A stretch of DNA of 6,746 bases from Pseudomonas sp. SST3 (GTDB taxonomy: Bacteria > Pseudomonadota > Gammaproteobacteria > Pseudomonadales > Pseudomonadaceae). The translations under genes and the position numbers were made by a program. Position 1 is the stretch's first letter; every line of letters begins with the position of its first letter. This document shows, one piece after another, positions 1-5,839 of the stretch. A model generated the notes under the pieces. That model was not told the origin of the DNA. It worked only from the letters and a program-made list of their open reading frames with translations, and did not search any database. Where the stretch lies: positions 1 through 6,746 of the forward strand of contig NZ_QORI02000064.1 of assembly GCF_003325755.1 (NCBI RefSeq), in the 5' to 3' direction.

Positions 1-348
1 TTCCGCGCGAGCCAGAGCAGCACGGTAACTGCGAGCGTCAATCTCGAACAGCACGTCGCCACGTTTGACGATCTGGCCCTCTTCGTAATTGACCCTGTCG
101 ATGTAGCCACTCACACGTGGCCGCAGCGCAACGCCTTCCACCGCCTCGACGCGGCCATTGAACTCATCCCATTGGACGATCTTGCGCACCGACACAGGTG
201 CCACGCTGACCGTGGGTGGAGGGGCGGCGACCGCGTCGGCGGCGTCGCTATTGCAGCCAGCTAGGGACAGCGCCAGCAAGCTCGCCGCAGCTAACGGCAA
301 GGCGCGGCGCCAGGAAGGCAGGACCGCAAGGTAAGGCAATGTGCTCAT
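1..348 (-). CDS. RND efflux periplasmic adaptor (membrane fusion protein), N-terminal part, runs off the window
   Basis: The 116 visible residues begin at an ATG (348-346) and stay open to the window edge. The N-terminus has a basic stretch (WRRA), a hydrophobic segment and a lipobox LAGC with the lipidated cysteine at residue 32, so the product is probably an inner-membrane-anchored periplasmic lipoprotein. It continues with VSVAPVSVRKIVQWDEFNG, a RPRVSGYIDRV barrel-sandwich segment, then EEGQIVKRGDVLFEIDARSY, the classic lipoyl-like hybrid motif of AcrA/MexE-type adaptors, and enters the coiled-coil hairpin (AALARAE). Adaptors of this family are about 380-400 residues and link an RND pump to an outer-membrane channel; those genes would lie to the left, outside the window. 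The gene is divergent from a TetR repressor gene and probably controlled by it. The Shine-Dalgarno is weak (GAGA about 10 nt upstream). Substrate range cannot be inferred. Confidence 0.93.
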   Translation of the reverse strand, partial: MSTLPYLAVLPSWRRALPLAAASLLALSLAGCNSDAADAVAAPPPTVSVAPVSVRKIVQWDEFNGRVEAVEGVALRPRVSGYIDRVNYEEGQIVKRGDVLFEIDARSYRAALARAE

Positions 349-391
349 TGTTTTCAGTCTCGAAGGGATGGCGAAACCCGGTTGATAAAAT

Positions 392-421
392 TTGACATAC
401 GTGACGTATGCCATTTATCAT
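392..421 (+). promoter_or_regulatory. Predicted sigma70 promoter of the tetR gene
   Basis: TTGACA at 392-397 is a perfect -35 box. TATCAT at 416-421 matches the -10 consensus at five of six positions, with an 18-bp spacer, giving a start near 428. Operator 1 covers the end of the -35 and the spacer, and operator 2 sits on the predicted start site. This is the arrangement expected for an autorepressed TetR gene. Its -10 occupies almost the same bases as the -10 of the opposing promoter. Confidence 0.7.
396..410. promoter_or_regulatory. Operator 1: palindrome CATACG-TGA-CGTATG
   Basis: A perfect 6-bp inverted repeat with a 3-bp centre. The flanking TTGA of the -35 box extends the similarity to operator 2. 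It is inferred to be a binding site for the adjacent TetR-family repressor because of its palindromic form, its recurrence and its overlap with both promoters. Confidence 0.8.
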
Positions 422-445
422 CCACTCATACGCAACGTATGTCAA
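417..445 (-). promoter_or_regulatory. Predicted divergent promoter of the RND efflux operon
   Basis: On the minus strand, TTGACA (445-440) is a perfect -35 box. A 17-bp spacer leads to GATGAT (422-417), a four-of-six match to the -10 consensus, giving a start near 410. Operator 2 fills the spacer and operator 1 covers the predicted start. The two promoters overlap back to back, so polymerase binding at one should exclude the other. Confidence 0.6.
427..441. promoter_or_regulatory. Operator 2: palindrome CATACG-CAA-CGTATG
   Basis: Both 6-bp arms are identical to those of operator 1; only the 3-bp centre differs. Operator centres are 31 bp apart, about three helical turns, so two dimers could lie on the same face of the DNA. 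Including the flanking TTGA/TCAA, 392-410 and 427-445 form an inverted pair of 19-bp arms differing at only two central positions. Confidence 0.8.
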
Positions 446-452
446 TCATTTA

Positions 453-467
453 CATACACTTCTTATG
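453..467. promoter_or_regulatory. Degenerate third operator copy: CATACA-CTT-CTTATG
   Basis: Matches the CATACG-N3-CGTATG pattern at 10 of 12 arm positions, with one mismatch in each arm. It is centred 26 bp downstream of operator 2, in the tetR leader and upstream of the ribosome binding site. It could be a weak extra repressor site or chance similarity in an AT-rich leader. Confidence 0.4.
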
Positions 468-476
468 TGAAAAATC

Positions 477-482
477 GGAGGA
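477..482 (+). promoter_or_regulatory. Ribosome binding site fixing the tetR start
   Basis: GGAGGA lies 7 nt before the ATG at 490. It supports this start over an in-frame ATG at 382, which would place the promoter and operators inside the coding region and add residues unlike any TetR N-terminus. Confidence 0.8.
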
Positions 483-489
483 CGACCTA

Positions 490-1094
490 ATGGCACAAAA
501 GCGTGCAGAGATGATTGAGGAAACGCGGGCCAAGCTCATCAGTGCCGCCCGCGCTGCGTTCGCAACCGTGGGATATGCGGACAGTTCAATGGATGAGCTG
601 ACGGCCCAAGCCGGACTGACGCGCGGAGCGCTCTATCACCACTTCGGTGGAAAGAAAGGGCTGCTGGAGGCGGTCATCGCCCAGATTGATGCAGAGATAT
701 CTGGCCGACTGGCCGTCATCGTCGAGGAGGCGGAGTCCACCTGGGACGGCTTCGTTCAGGAGTGCATTGGCTACATCAAGATGGCCGTCGAGCCCGAAGT
801 CCAGCGGATCGTCCTGCTGGACGGGCCAGCGGTTCTGGGCGATCCCTCCCAGTGGCCAGCCAGAACGTGTGCATCGTGAATACGCGCCGCAGCCTCCAGA
901 AGTTGATCGAGGAGGCAGTCATACGCCCCGTCGATCCCCTGGCGACGGCCCGCCTGATAAACGGGGCGCTGCTGGGCGCATCGCTGTGGATCGCCAGCGC
1001 AGACGACCCACGCGCCGCTTCCGAAAAAGCCGTGCAGGGATTTCTTGTACTGGTGGCGGGCTTGCGGCGGGACACCTCTCCCGCGCAGCCGTAA
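490..1094 (+). pseudogene. TetR/AcrR-family repressor of the divergent RND pump, frameshifted
   Basis: The intact N-terminus is a textbook TetR DNA-binding domain: helix 1 (ETRAKLISAARAAFATVGY), then the helix-turn-helix around residues 33-52 (SMDELTAQAGLTRGALYHHF) followed by GGKKGLLEAVI. After Pro123 (codon 856-858) the frame runs into a TGA at 877-879, giving a 129-residue product. The ligand-binding domain continues in the -1 frame (SQNVCIVNTRRSLQKLIEEAV...) to a TAA at 1092-1094. Restoring one A (CCAGCC to CCAAGCC near 858) gives a continuous protein of about 201 residues, normal for the family. TetR proteins need this C-terminal domain to dimerise and bind inducer, so the truncated product is probably inactive. 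The gene diverges from the pump adaptor and shares its operators, so its role was most likely local repressor. A sequencing error is the main alternative to a real mutation. Confidence 0.9.
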
Positions 1095-1157
1095 CAACCC
1101 AAAGGTGCCGACCGGCAGGCCGGACTCTTTGACCCAGAAATATAGGAGTAATATTGA

Positions 1158-2192
1158 ATGTCATCTCAACTCCAAGACGCTCTAGGCATGTTCGCCTTTC
1201 TCGCTATCGAGCTATCGGTTTTATTCATTGGCATTAGCTTGCTGGTCGGAGTTCTTCAACGTCACATCCCACCATCCAAGGTGGAAGCGTTACTGACTTC
1301 CAGTGGGAAGCGAGGCTATTTTCTTGCTGCTGGTTTAGGAGCTATAACGCCCTTCTGTAGTTGCTCGACTATCCCCATGTTGAAAGGGTTGATTCGGGCA
1401 CGGGCCGGTTTTGGGCCGATGATGGTGTTTCTTTTCTCATCTCCGTTGCTGAATCCTATCGTCGTCGGCCTGCTGGTTGCCACGTTTGGATGGACACTTA
1501 CTGCTATCTATGTGCTCGCCGCTTTGGTGGTCGCGGTAGGTGCCGGATGGCTGCTTCACACGCTTGGCTTCGAGCGTTATGTGCGCCGGACGGCGACACA
1601 AGAGAGCAGTGGATGTAGTTCATCAGCAAGCCCGTGCAGTGCTACATCGACCGCATCGAGTTGCGGCACCAACAGCTGCGACACCACTCCGAAGACGGCT
1701 TCTTGCGGGGCTGATAGGAAGACAACAGTCTCTACGTCTAGCGAATGCTGTGACAGTCAACCCACTGTCACGGTTAAGAAAGAAGGGAAGTACAGTGGTG
1801 TGTGGCGGGAAGCTTGGTCGGACTTTATCGATGTGTTGCCTTACCTGCTCATCGGTATTGCGATTGGCAGCGTGATCTATGGTTTCATGCCCACTGACTT
1901 ATTGGAGCAGTATGCAGGCCCAGATAATCCCTTTGCCATTCCAGTTGCCGCTGTCATCGGCGTGCCGTTGTATATTCGCGCTGAAGCCGTCATACCTCTG
2001 GCAGCGGCTCTGATGGCCAAAGGCGTGGGTGCCGGGACGGTGCTAGCGTTTATCATCGGCAGTGCCGGAGCCAGCCTGACTGAGCTCATTCTGTTGCGCT
2101 CTTTGTTCACGCTGAAGCTTTTAGCGGCGTTTTTAGCAGTCATTTTTGCTATGGCGATGATTGCCGGTTACGCCACCTACCTGTTTTTCTGA
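1158..2192 (+). CDS. DUF318 (PF03773) permease, ArsP/YraQ-like, with a cysteine-rich central loop
   Basis: A 344-residue membrane protein with two hydrophobic halves (about 10-135 and 222-344). The first holds TPFCSCSTIPMLKG (Cys67, Cys69) and SSPLLNP, the second GVPLYIRAEAVIPLAAALMAKG; these paired motifs mark the DUF318 permease family, which includes the organoarsenical exporter ArsP. The cytoplasm-sized loop between the halves (about 145-205) is rich in Ser/Thr and contains seven cysteines (153, 160, 169, 174, 183, 197, 198), suggesting binding of a thiophilic metal or metalloid. Export of such an ion or an organometal is an inference; the substrate is unknown. AGGAG at 1144-1148 precedes the ATG by 9 nt. 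It ends 12 bp before the transposase gene, so the two are probably co-transcribed, and it may be a passenger gene of the IS. No regulator gene accompanies it here. Confidence 0.88.
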   Translation: MSSQLQDALGMFAFLAIELSVLFIGISLLVGVLQRHIPPSKVEALLTSSGKRGYFLAAGLGAITPFCSCSTIPMLKGLIRARAGFGPMMVFLFSSPLLNPIVVGLLVATFGWTLTAIYVLAALVVAVGAGWLLHTLGFERYVRRTATQESSGCSSSASPCSATSTASSCGTNSCDTTPKTASCGADRKTTVSTSSECCDSQPTVTVKKEGKYSGVWREAWSDFIDVLPYLLIGIAIGSVIYGFMPTDLLEQYAGPDNPFAIPVAAVIGVPLYIRAEAVIPLAAALMAKGVGAGTVLAFIIGSAGASLTELILLRSLFTLKLLAAFLAVIFAMAMIAGYATYLFF

Positions 2193-2204
2193 TCAAGGCG
2201 GGAG

Positions 2205-3482
2205 ATGATTAATTCGTTAAGCCTTCCTGGGTACCAGTTGGTGGATTCTGATGAGCAGAATGAAGACATACATTTTCGGCTTGAAGCACCTACACCAGTA
2301 GCCTGCGAGGGGTGCGGCGTGCAGGGTGAGTTCGTGCGGTTCGGCAAGCGTGACGTTCCCTATCGTGATCTGCCCATCCACGGCAAGCGGGTCACTCTCT
2401 GGGTGGTCCGCCGCCGATACACCTGCCGGGCCTGCAAGACAACATTCAGGCCCCAGCTACCGGAGATGGTGGACGGATTCCGTATGACACTGCGGCTGCA
2501 TGAGTACGTGGAGAAGGAATCCTTCAACCACCCCTACACCTTTGTGGCGGCACAGACCGGCCTGGACGAGAAGACGGTGCGCGACATCTTCAACGCCCGC
2601 GCCGAGTTCCTGGGGCGCTGGCACCGCTTCGAGACGCCCCGCATCCTGGGCATTGACGAGCTATACCTGAACAAGCGCTACCGCTGCATTCTGACCAACA
2701 TTGAGGAGCGAACCCTGCTCGACCTGCTGGCCACCCGCCGCCAGGACGTGGTGACCAACTACCTGATGAAGCTGAAAGACCGGCAGAAGGTCGAGATCGT
2801 CAGCATGGACATGTGGAACCCCTACCGGGCAGCGGTCAAGGCTGTGCTGCCCCAGGCCCGTATCGTGGTCGATAAGTTCCATGTGGTGCGCATGGCCAAC
2901 GATGCCCTAGAGAGAGTGCGCAAGGGCCTCAGAAAGGAGCCGAAACCGTCCCAGAGCCGGACTCTCAAGGGAGACCGGAAAATCCTGCTGAAACGCGCTC
3001 ACGAAGTCTCAGACCGGGAGCGCCTCATCATGGAGACCTGGACAGGCGCGTTCCCGCAACTGCTGGCCGCCTACGAGCACAAGGAGCGCTTCTACGGCAT
3101 CTGGGACGCCACCACACGGCTCCAGGCAGAAGCCGCCCTGGACGAGTGGATAGCCACCATCCCGAAGGGCCAAAAGGAAGTCTGGAGCGATCTGGTCAGG
3201 GCAGTGGGAAACTGGCGCGAAGAGACCATGACCTACTTCGAGACGGACATGCCCGTCACCAACGCTTACACGGAGTCCATCAACCGACTGGCCAAGGACA
3301 AGAACCGTGAAGGGCGCGGTTACTCCTTCGAGGTGATGCGGGCACGAATGCTCTACACCACGAAGCACAAGAAGAAGGCACCGACTGCGAAGGTCTCTCC
3401 TTTCTACAAGAAAACCATCGGTTACGGACTGCCGGACTTCGCAGAGGAACTCAACTACGGAGTCGATCTATCAACCATCTGA
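2205..3482 (+). CDS. tnpA: ISL3-family transposase, full length
   Basis: A 425-residue protein, close to the usual size of ISPpu12-type ISL3 transposases. An N-terminal zinc-binding domain has CxxC pairs at Cys34/Cys37 and Cys74/Cys77 (CEGCG, CRACK). A helix-turn-helix region lies around 96-135 (VAAQTGLDEKTVRDIF). The DDE_Tnp_ISL3 core has GIDELYL with Asp151, SMDMW with Asp202, VDKFHVVRMAN with Asp223, and TNAYTESINRLAK with Glu357. Which two of the three aspartates are catalytic I cannot settle by eye, but all family motifs are present, so the enzyme looks functional. The start ATG has AAGG at 2195-2198 about 6 nt upstream, plus a GGGAG directly abutting it. The reading frame is intact, unlike several neighbours, suggesting a recent arrival. 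It would act on the terminal repeats just downstream. Confidence 0.95.
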   Translation: MINSLSLPGYQLVDSDEQNEDIHFRLEAPTPVACEGCGVQGEFVRFGKRDVPYRDLPIHGKRVTLWVVRRRYTCRACKTTFRPQLPEMVDGFRMTLRLHEYVEKESFNHPYTFVAAQTGLDEKTVRDIFNARAEFLGRWHRFETPRILGIDELYLNKRYRCILTNIEERTLLDLLATRRQDVVTNYLMKLKDRQKVEIVSMDMWNPYRAAVKAVLPQARIVVDKFHVVRMANDALERVRKGLRKEPKPSQSRTLKGDRKILLKRAHEVSDRERLIMETWTGAFPQLLAAYEHKERFYGIWDATTRLQAEAALDEWIATIPKGQKEVWSDLVRAVGNWREETMTYFETDMPVTNAYTESINRLAKDKNREGRGYSFEVMRARMLYTTKHKKKAPTAKVSPFYKKTIGYGLPDFAEELNYGVDLSTI

Positions 3483-3495
3483 GGGTGGTATCAGA

Positions 3496-3521
3496 TTGAT
3501 GGGGTGAAGGTGCCCCATCAA
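3496..3521 (+). terminator. Stem-loop just after tnpA, overlapping the inner edge of the IS right end
   Basis: TTGATGGGG (3496-3504) pairs perfectly with CCCCATCAA (3513-3521), a 9-bp stem with an 8-nt loop, 14 nt after the tnpA stop. No T-run follows, so it is not a strong intrinsic terminator. Its right arm extends into the terminal repeat, so it may instead limit read-through or affect access to the IS end. Confidence 0.5.
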
Positions 3522-3540
3522 CCATTAAATCCGTATACCC
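3517..3540 (+). repeat. ISL3 right terminal inverted repeat, first copy
   Basis: A 24-nt sequence beginning ATCAACCATTAAATCCG and ending TATACCC. The bases from 3519 are repeated exactly in the next 22 nt. Its position 34 nt after the transposase stop and its GGGTATAC outer end mark it as the IS right end. Confidence 0.8.
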
Positions 3541-3562
3541 CAACCATTAAATCCGTATACCC
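3541..3562 (+). repeat. Second, directly repeated copy of the IS end (22 bp)
   Basis: Identical over 22 bp to 3519-3540 and in the same orientation, with no bases between. The inner two bases of the first copy (AT at 3517-3518) are not matched; they are CC here. The luciferase-like coding sequence starts immediately after it. Confidence 0.9.
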
Positions 3563-4363
3563 GTATTTCTCAATGTCCCGTCTTTTGGCGACGTGGGTCA
3601 CATCCATGACCTGTGGCCATTCATGGGCTACGTCACGGCACAGACGTCGCGCATCGCGCTCGCAACTGGCAGCGTCATCACCACTCTGCGTCATCCCTTG
3701 CTTGTGGCCAAAGCAGCAGCCTCGATCGACCGCTTGTCAAATCAGCGCCTGGTGCTAGGTATCGCCACGGGTGATCGGCCAACAGAGTTCCCGGCCTTCG
3801 GTCAGACAATGGATGCGCGAGCCACGTTGTTCCAAGAAGCATTGACTGTGTTGCGTCAAGCCTGGCGTGAGGACTTCCCGGAAATCTCCACGCCCCGAGT
3901 GAACTTGTCGGGTGCAGATACGCTGCCGAAACCGGCGTTGAGAGACATTCCCGTGATGGTGACTGGTCATTCACGCCAGTCGGTCGAATGGATTGCCGAG
4001 CATGGGGATGGCTGGCTTTACTATCCCCAAAATATCGCGCAGCAAGCCATGACAATCAAGAATTGGCGGTCGCTGACACCAAGATTCAAACCCTTCACGC
4101 AATCCTTCTATATTGACCTGTCGGAGAATCCCGATGAACCCCCGTCGCCCATCTTCCTCGGGTTTCGGGCTGGTCACCGATTCTTTACTGACTACTTCAG
4201 CCGCTTGCGCGATATTGGGGTTAATCATATTGGCCTCAACCTGAAATACGCGACACGTCCGGCGCATGAGATTGTTCAGGAACTTGGCGAGCATGTCGTA
4301 CCGCACTTTCCGGCGCACGCTACTGCCCATTTGGAGGAGGCGCAGGATGCTGCACGGTCATAA
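3563..4363 (+). pseudogene. Luciferase-like flavin-dependent monooxygenase, N-terminus removed at the IS junction
   Basis: The frame reads from the IS end (VFLNVPSFGDVG...) to a TAA at 4361-4363, 266 residues. The order PSFGDVG, GYVTAQTSRIALATGS, LRHPLLVAKAAASIDRLSNQRLVLGIATGDRPTEFPAFG is typical of the bacterial luciferase-like TIM-barrel family, closest to my recollection of the BA3436 subgroup. Such enzymes use reduced FMN and oxygen on an organic substrate. Roughly the first 60 residues (first barrel strand and helix, part of the flavin pocket) are missing, and the frame is closed upstream by a stop within the IS repeat (3548-3550). Translation could restart at GTG 3593 (256 residues), but a working enzyme is unlikely. 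It overlaps the next gene by 17 nt, and the flavin reductase downstream is its natural partner. Confidence 0.87.
4333..4340 (+). promoter_or_regulatory. Strong internal ribosome binding site for the TIM-barrel gene
   Basis: GGAGGAGG inside the 3' end of the monooxygenase gene, 6 nt before the ATG at 4347. It fixes the start of the next gene and allows translation independent of the damaged upstream gene. Confidence 0.85.
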
Positions 4364-5234
4364 AATTTTTGCCTGGGATCTCGCTTTTACTTCTTCGGCT
4401 GGTACCTATGCCTTCGATGTCCAATGCGAAATGCTGGCTGACATCGGTTATGACGGCCTGACCTATGCCGTCTGGTCAGGGAGCCGATGGGAAACCGCAA
4501 AGCGTCTATCCACCGTGAAAGATCGTTTCGGTTTGGAGGTCTTTAGCGTGTATGTGGTGATCGACCTGGATCAGGGCCCACAGCATCCCATCAACGCAGG
4601 ACTCTTGCGGATGCTTGAGGAGATGGAAGGCGTGAAGGCTGTCAATCTTGGAATCAGGACGGCAGGCCACGGTTCAAATCATCGAAAGGCACCGGACGAC
4701 AAGGTATTGCAGGACTTCCTTGGTCGGGCACTTGAGATTTGCGCACGGCGCGGAATTAACATCCTGCTGTATTTTCATCTGGGCTTCTGGATGGATCATT
4801 ACTCCATTGCGGCACAGATCTGCTCGGTCGTGAACCATCCGAATCTCGGCATCGTGTTTCCAAGCTATCACTGGTATGGCTACGAAACCAATGCAGGCAG
4901 CCCGACGGAGGGCTATCAGGCAGTAGACCCGACGCCAGCGTTAATGGCGTCAACACCCTTCATGCGGGAATTGACTCTCAGCGGCGCAACCCGCAGCCCA
5001 CTTGGCTGGAGTCGTATTGCCACTTTCGAGGCGCTCGATGCAGGAGAACTCGACAACTTCGCACTTCTTGGACTTGCCAAGTCGTTCGGTTATACCGGCC
5101 CCGTCGGCTATGACGGCACATTGGTCGGGGGGAATCCATACAGCACGCTCAAACGCTCCTATGACGCGATGGACGAGATGTTGGGTTTGCTGACAAAGCA
5201 CCCTGGTTGGGCCAAGCGTGAAACGCACCCGTAA
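4347..5234 (+). CDS. Sugar phosphate isomerase/epimerase-like TIM-barrel protein (AP_endonuc_2 type)
   Basis: A 295-residue cytoplasmic protein. Features of the PF01261 xylose-isomerase-like barrel are visible: a first strand with WDLAF, EMLADIGYDGLTYAVW (28-43), a strand VFSVYVVIDLD (65-75), ARRGINILLYFHLGFWMDHY (133-152), NLGIVFPSYHWYGYE (166-180), an ATFEALDAGELD segment (225-236), and a C-terminal GGNPYSTLKRSYDAMDEML. His144, His151, His175 and Glu228 are candidate metal or catalytic residues, chosen by position only. Members isomerise, epimerise or cleave sugar-like and other small hydroxylated compounds, usually with a divalent metal; the actual reaction here is unknown. Its start overlaps the monooxygenase end by 17 nt and its stop lies 3 nt before the reductase gene, so the three form one operon. 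A longer in-frame start at 4266 was rejected because of the strong ribosome binding site. Confidence 0.82.
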   Translation: MLHGHKIFAWDLAFTSSAGTYAFDVQCEMLADIGYDGLTYAVWSGSRWETAKRLSTVKDRFGLEVFSVYVVIDLDQGPQHPINAGLLRMLEEMEGVKAVNLGIRTAGHGSNHRKAPDDKVLQDFLGRALEICARRGINILLYFHLGFWMDHYSIAAQICSVVNHPNLGIVFPSYHWYGYETNAGSPTEGYQAVDPTPALMASTPFMRELTLSGATRSPLGWSRIATFEALDAGELDNFALLGLAKSFGYTGPVGYDGTLVGGNPYSTLKRSYDAMDEMLGLLTKHPGWAKRETHP

Positions 5235-5237
5235 CCT

Positions 5238-5756
5238 ATGATTGAGCGCACCTACATGTCCCAACACCCTTTGATTGCTGCCCAATTGAGGCAGGCGATG
5301 CGCGGCGTGGCCTCCACGGTGACGCTAATCACGTCGATCGCTCCCGATGGCCACGGACACGTAATGATCGCCAGTTCATTCACATCAGTCTCACTGGAGC
5401 CGCCCACGGTTCTAGTGTGCATTGGTCAGCAAACCCGTATCCATGGGCCGCTGCTGGCTGCTCGACGATTCTGCATCAATGTACTCCGCGCAGAACAGGA
5501 GGTACTTGCGGTGCACTGCCGTAGCGCCACGGGGACCGACCGTTTCGATCATGAAGCCTGGCGATTTGATGAAGTCAATGGGTTGCCCTATCTGCAAGGG
5601 GCGCAGGCTTCGCTGTTCTGTGAGCTGATTGAACACCATGCAGTCGGCACCCACTCGGTAATGCTGGCCAGTGTCGAGCGTGTGCTCACATCTGCATATG
5701 CCGATCCACTCGTCTATCTGGATGGCCGCTTCCGGGCCATAGATCCAACCCGTTGA
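5238..5756 (+). CDS. Flavin reductase (HpaC-like, split-barrel FMN-binding domain)
   Basis: A 172-residue protein, the usual size for short-chain flavin reductases of two-component monooxygenases. It shows LRQAMRGVASTVTLITS at the N-terminus, the flavin-binding signature ASSFTSVSLEPPTVLVCIG (about 44-62), CINVL, GLPYLQGAQASLFCEL, the HHAVGTHSVMLASVERV strand corresponding to the family's H-x-x-G-D-H motif, and a C-terminal PLVYLDGRFRAI. Such enzymes reduce free FMN or FAD with NAD(P)H and pass it to a partner oxygenase, here presumably the luciferase-like protein. The ATG at 5238 follows the previous stop by 3 nt and suggests translational coupling; a second ATG at 5256 (MSQHPL) is also possible. 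Neither has a clear Shine-Dalgarno sequence. Confidence 0.92.
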   Translation: MIERTYMSQHPLIAAQLRQAMRGVASTVTLITSIAPDGHGHVMIASSFTSVSLEPPTVLVCIGQQTRIHGPLLAARRFCINVLRAEQEVLAVHCRSATGTDRFDHEAWRFDEVNGLPYLQGAQASLFCELIEHHAVGTHSVMLASVERVLTSAYADPLVYLDGRFRAIDPTR

Positions 5757-5797
5757 AGATATGCAGCGAAGAATTTCACAACTGCCTCGGCATATCT
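5757..5797 (+). other. Inverted repeat directly after the flavin reductase stop
   Basis: AGATATGC (5757-5764) and GCATATCT (5790-5797) are a perfect 8-bp inverted repeat separated by 25 nt, starting on the base after the stop codon. There is no T-run. It may be a weak terminator or processing signal, or chance. The rest of the gap to the relaxase stop (5798-5839) shows nothing recognisable. Confidence 0.3.
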
Positions 5798-5839
5798 CTA
5801 GACAGCCTGCCGGGTTATGTGGCTGAGACTCTTCGAGCA

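Larger units (their letters stand above)
2193..3540 (+). mobile_element. ISL3-family insertion sequence, right part; left boundary not identified
   Basis: The element comprises the transposase gene and the right terminal repeat ending at 3540 (or 3562 if the second copy is counted). The repeat, read inward from its outer end, starts GGGTATACGGATTTAATGG, which from memory resembles the ends of the ISPpu12 group. No inverted partner of this sequence exists upstream in the window, so the left end is lost or lies beyond position 1. The start given is the base after the permease stop; if the permease is a passenger the element begins before 1158. The bases beyond the right end, GTATTTCT, would be one copy of an 8-bp target duplication; no second copy was found. 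Confidence 0.7.

Noticed and set aside
382..489. Upstream in-frame extension of the TetR gene from an ATG at 382
   Set aside because: It would translate through the promoter and operators, has no ribosome binding site, and adds residues unlike TetR N-termini. The ATG at 490 has GGAGGA 7 nt upstream.
850..866. Programmed -1 frameshift in the tetR gene
   Set aside because: There is no X-XXY-YYZ slippery heptamer and no obvious downstream pseudoknot. TetR genes are not known to use frameshifting, so mutation or sequencing error is simpler.
1112..1123. Palindrome CCGGC-AG-GCCGG after tetR as a terminator
   Set aside because: Only five base pairs with a 2-nt loop, which is sterically poor, and only a short T-tract follows. 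Kept out of the feature list.
1095..1157. MerR-type promoter (19-bp spacer with dyad) upstream of the permease
   Set aside because: A TTGACC at 1129-1134 exists, but no acceptable -10 box or dyad follows before the start codon.
2661..3368. Minus-strand open frames inside tnpA
   Set aside because: They are antisense shadows of a complete, well-recognised transposase, without ribosome binding sites or family resemblance.
4266..4346. Longer start for the TIM-barrel gene at 4266
   Set aside because: The extra residues lie over the monooxygenase C-terminus in another frame and have an arginine-rich shadow-like composition. GGAGGAGG at 4333-4340 marks 4347 as the start.
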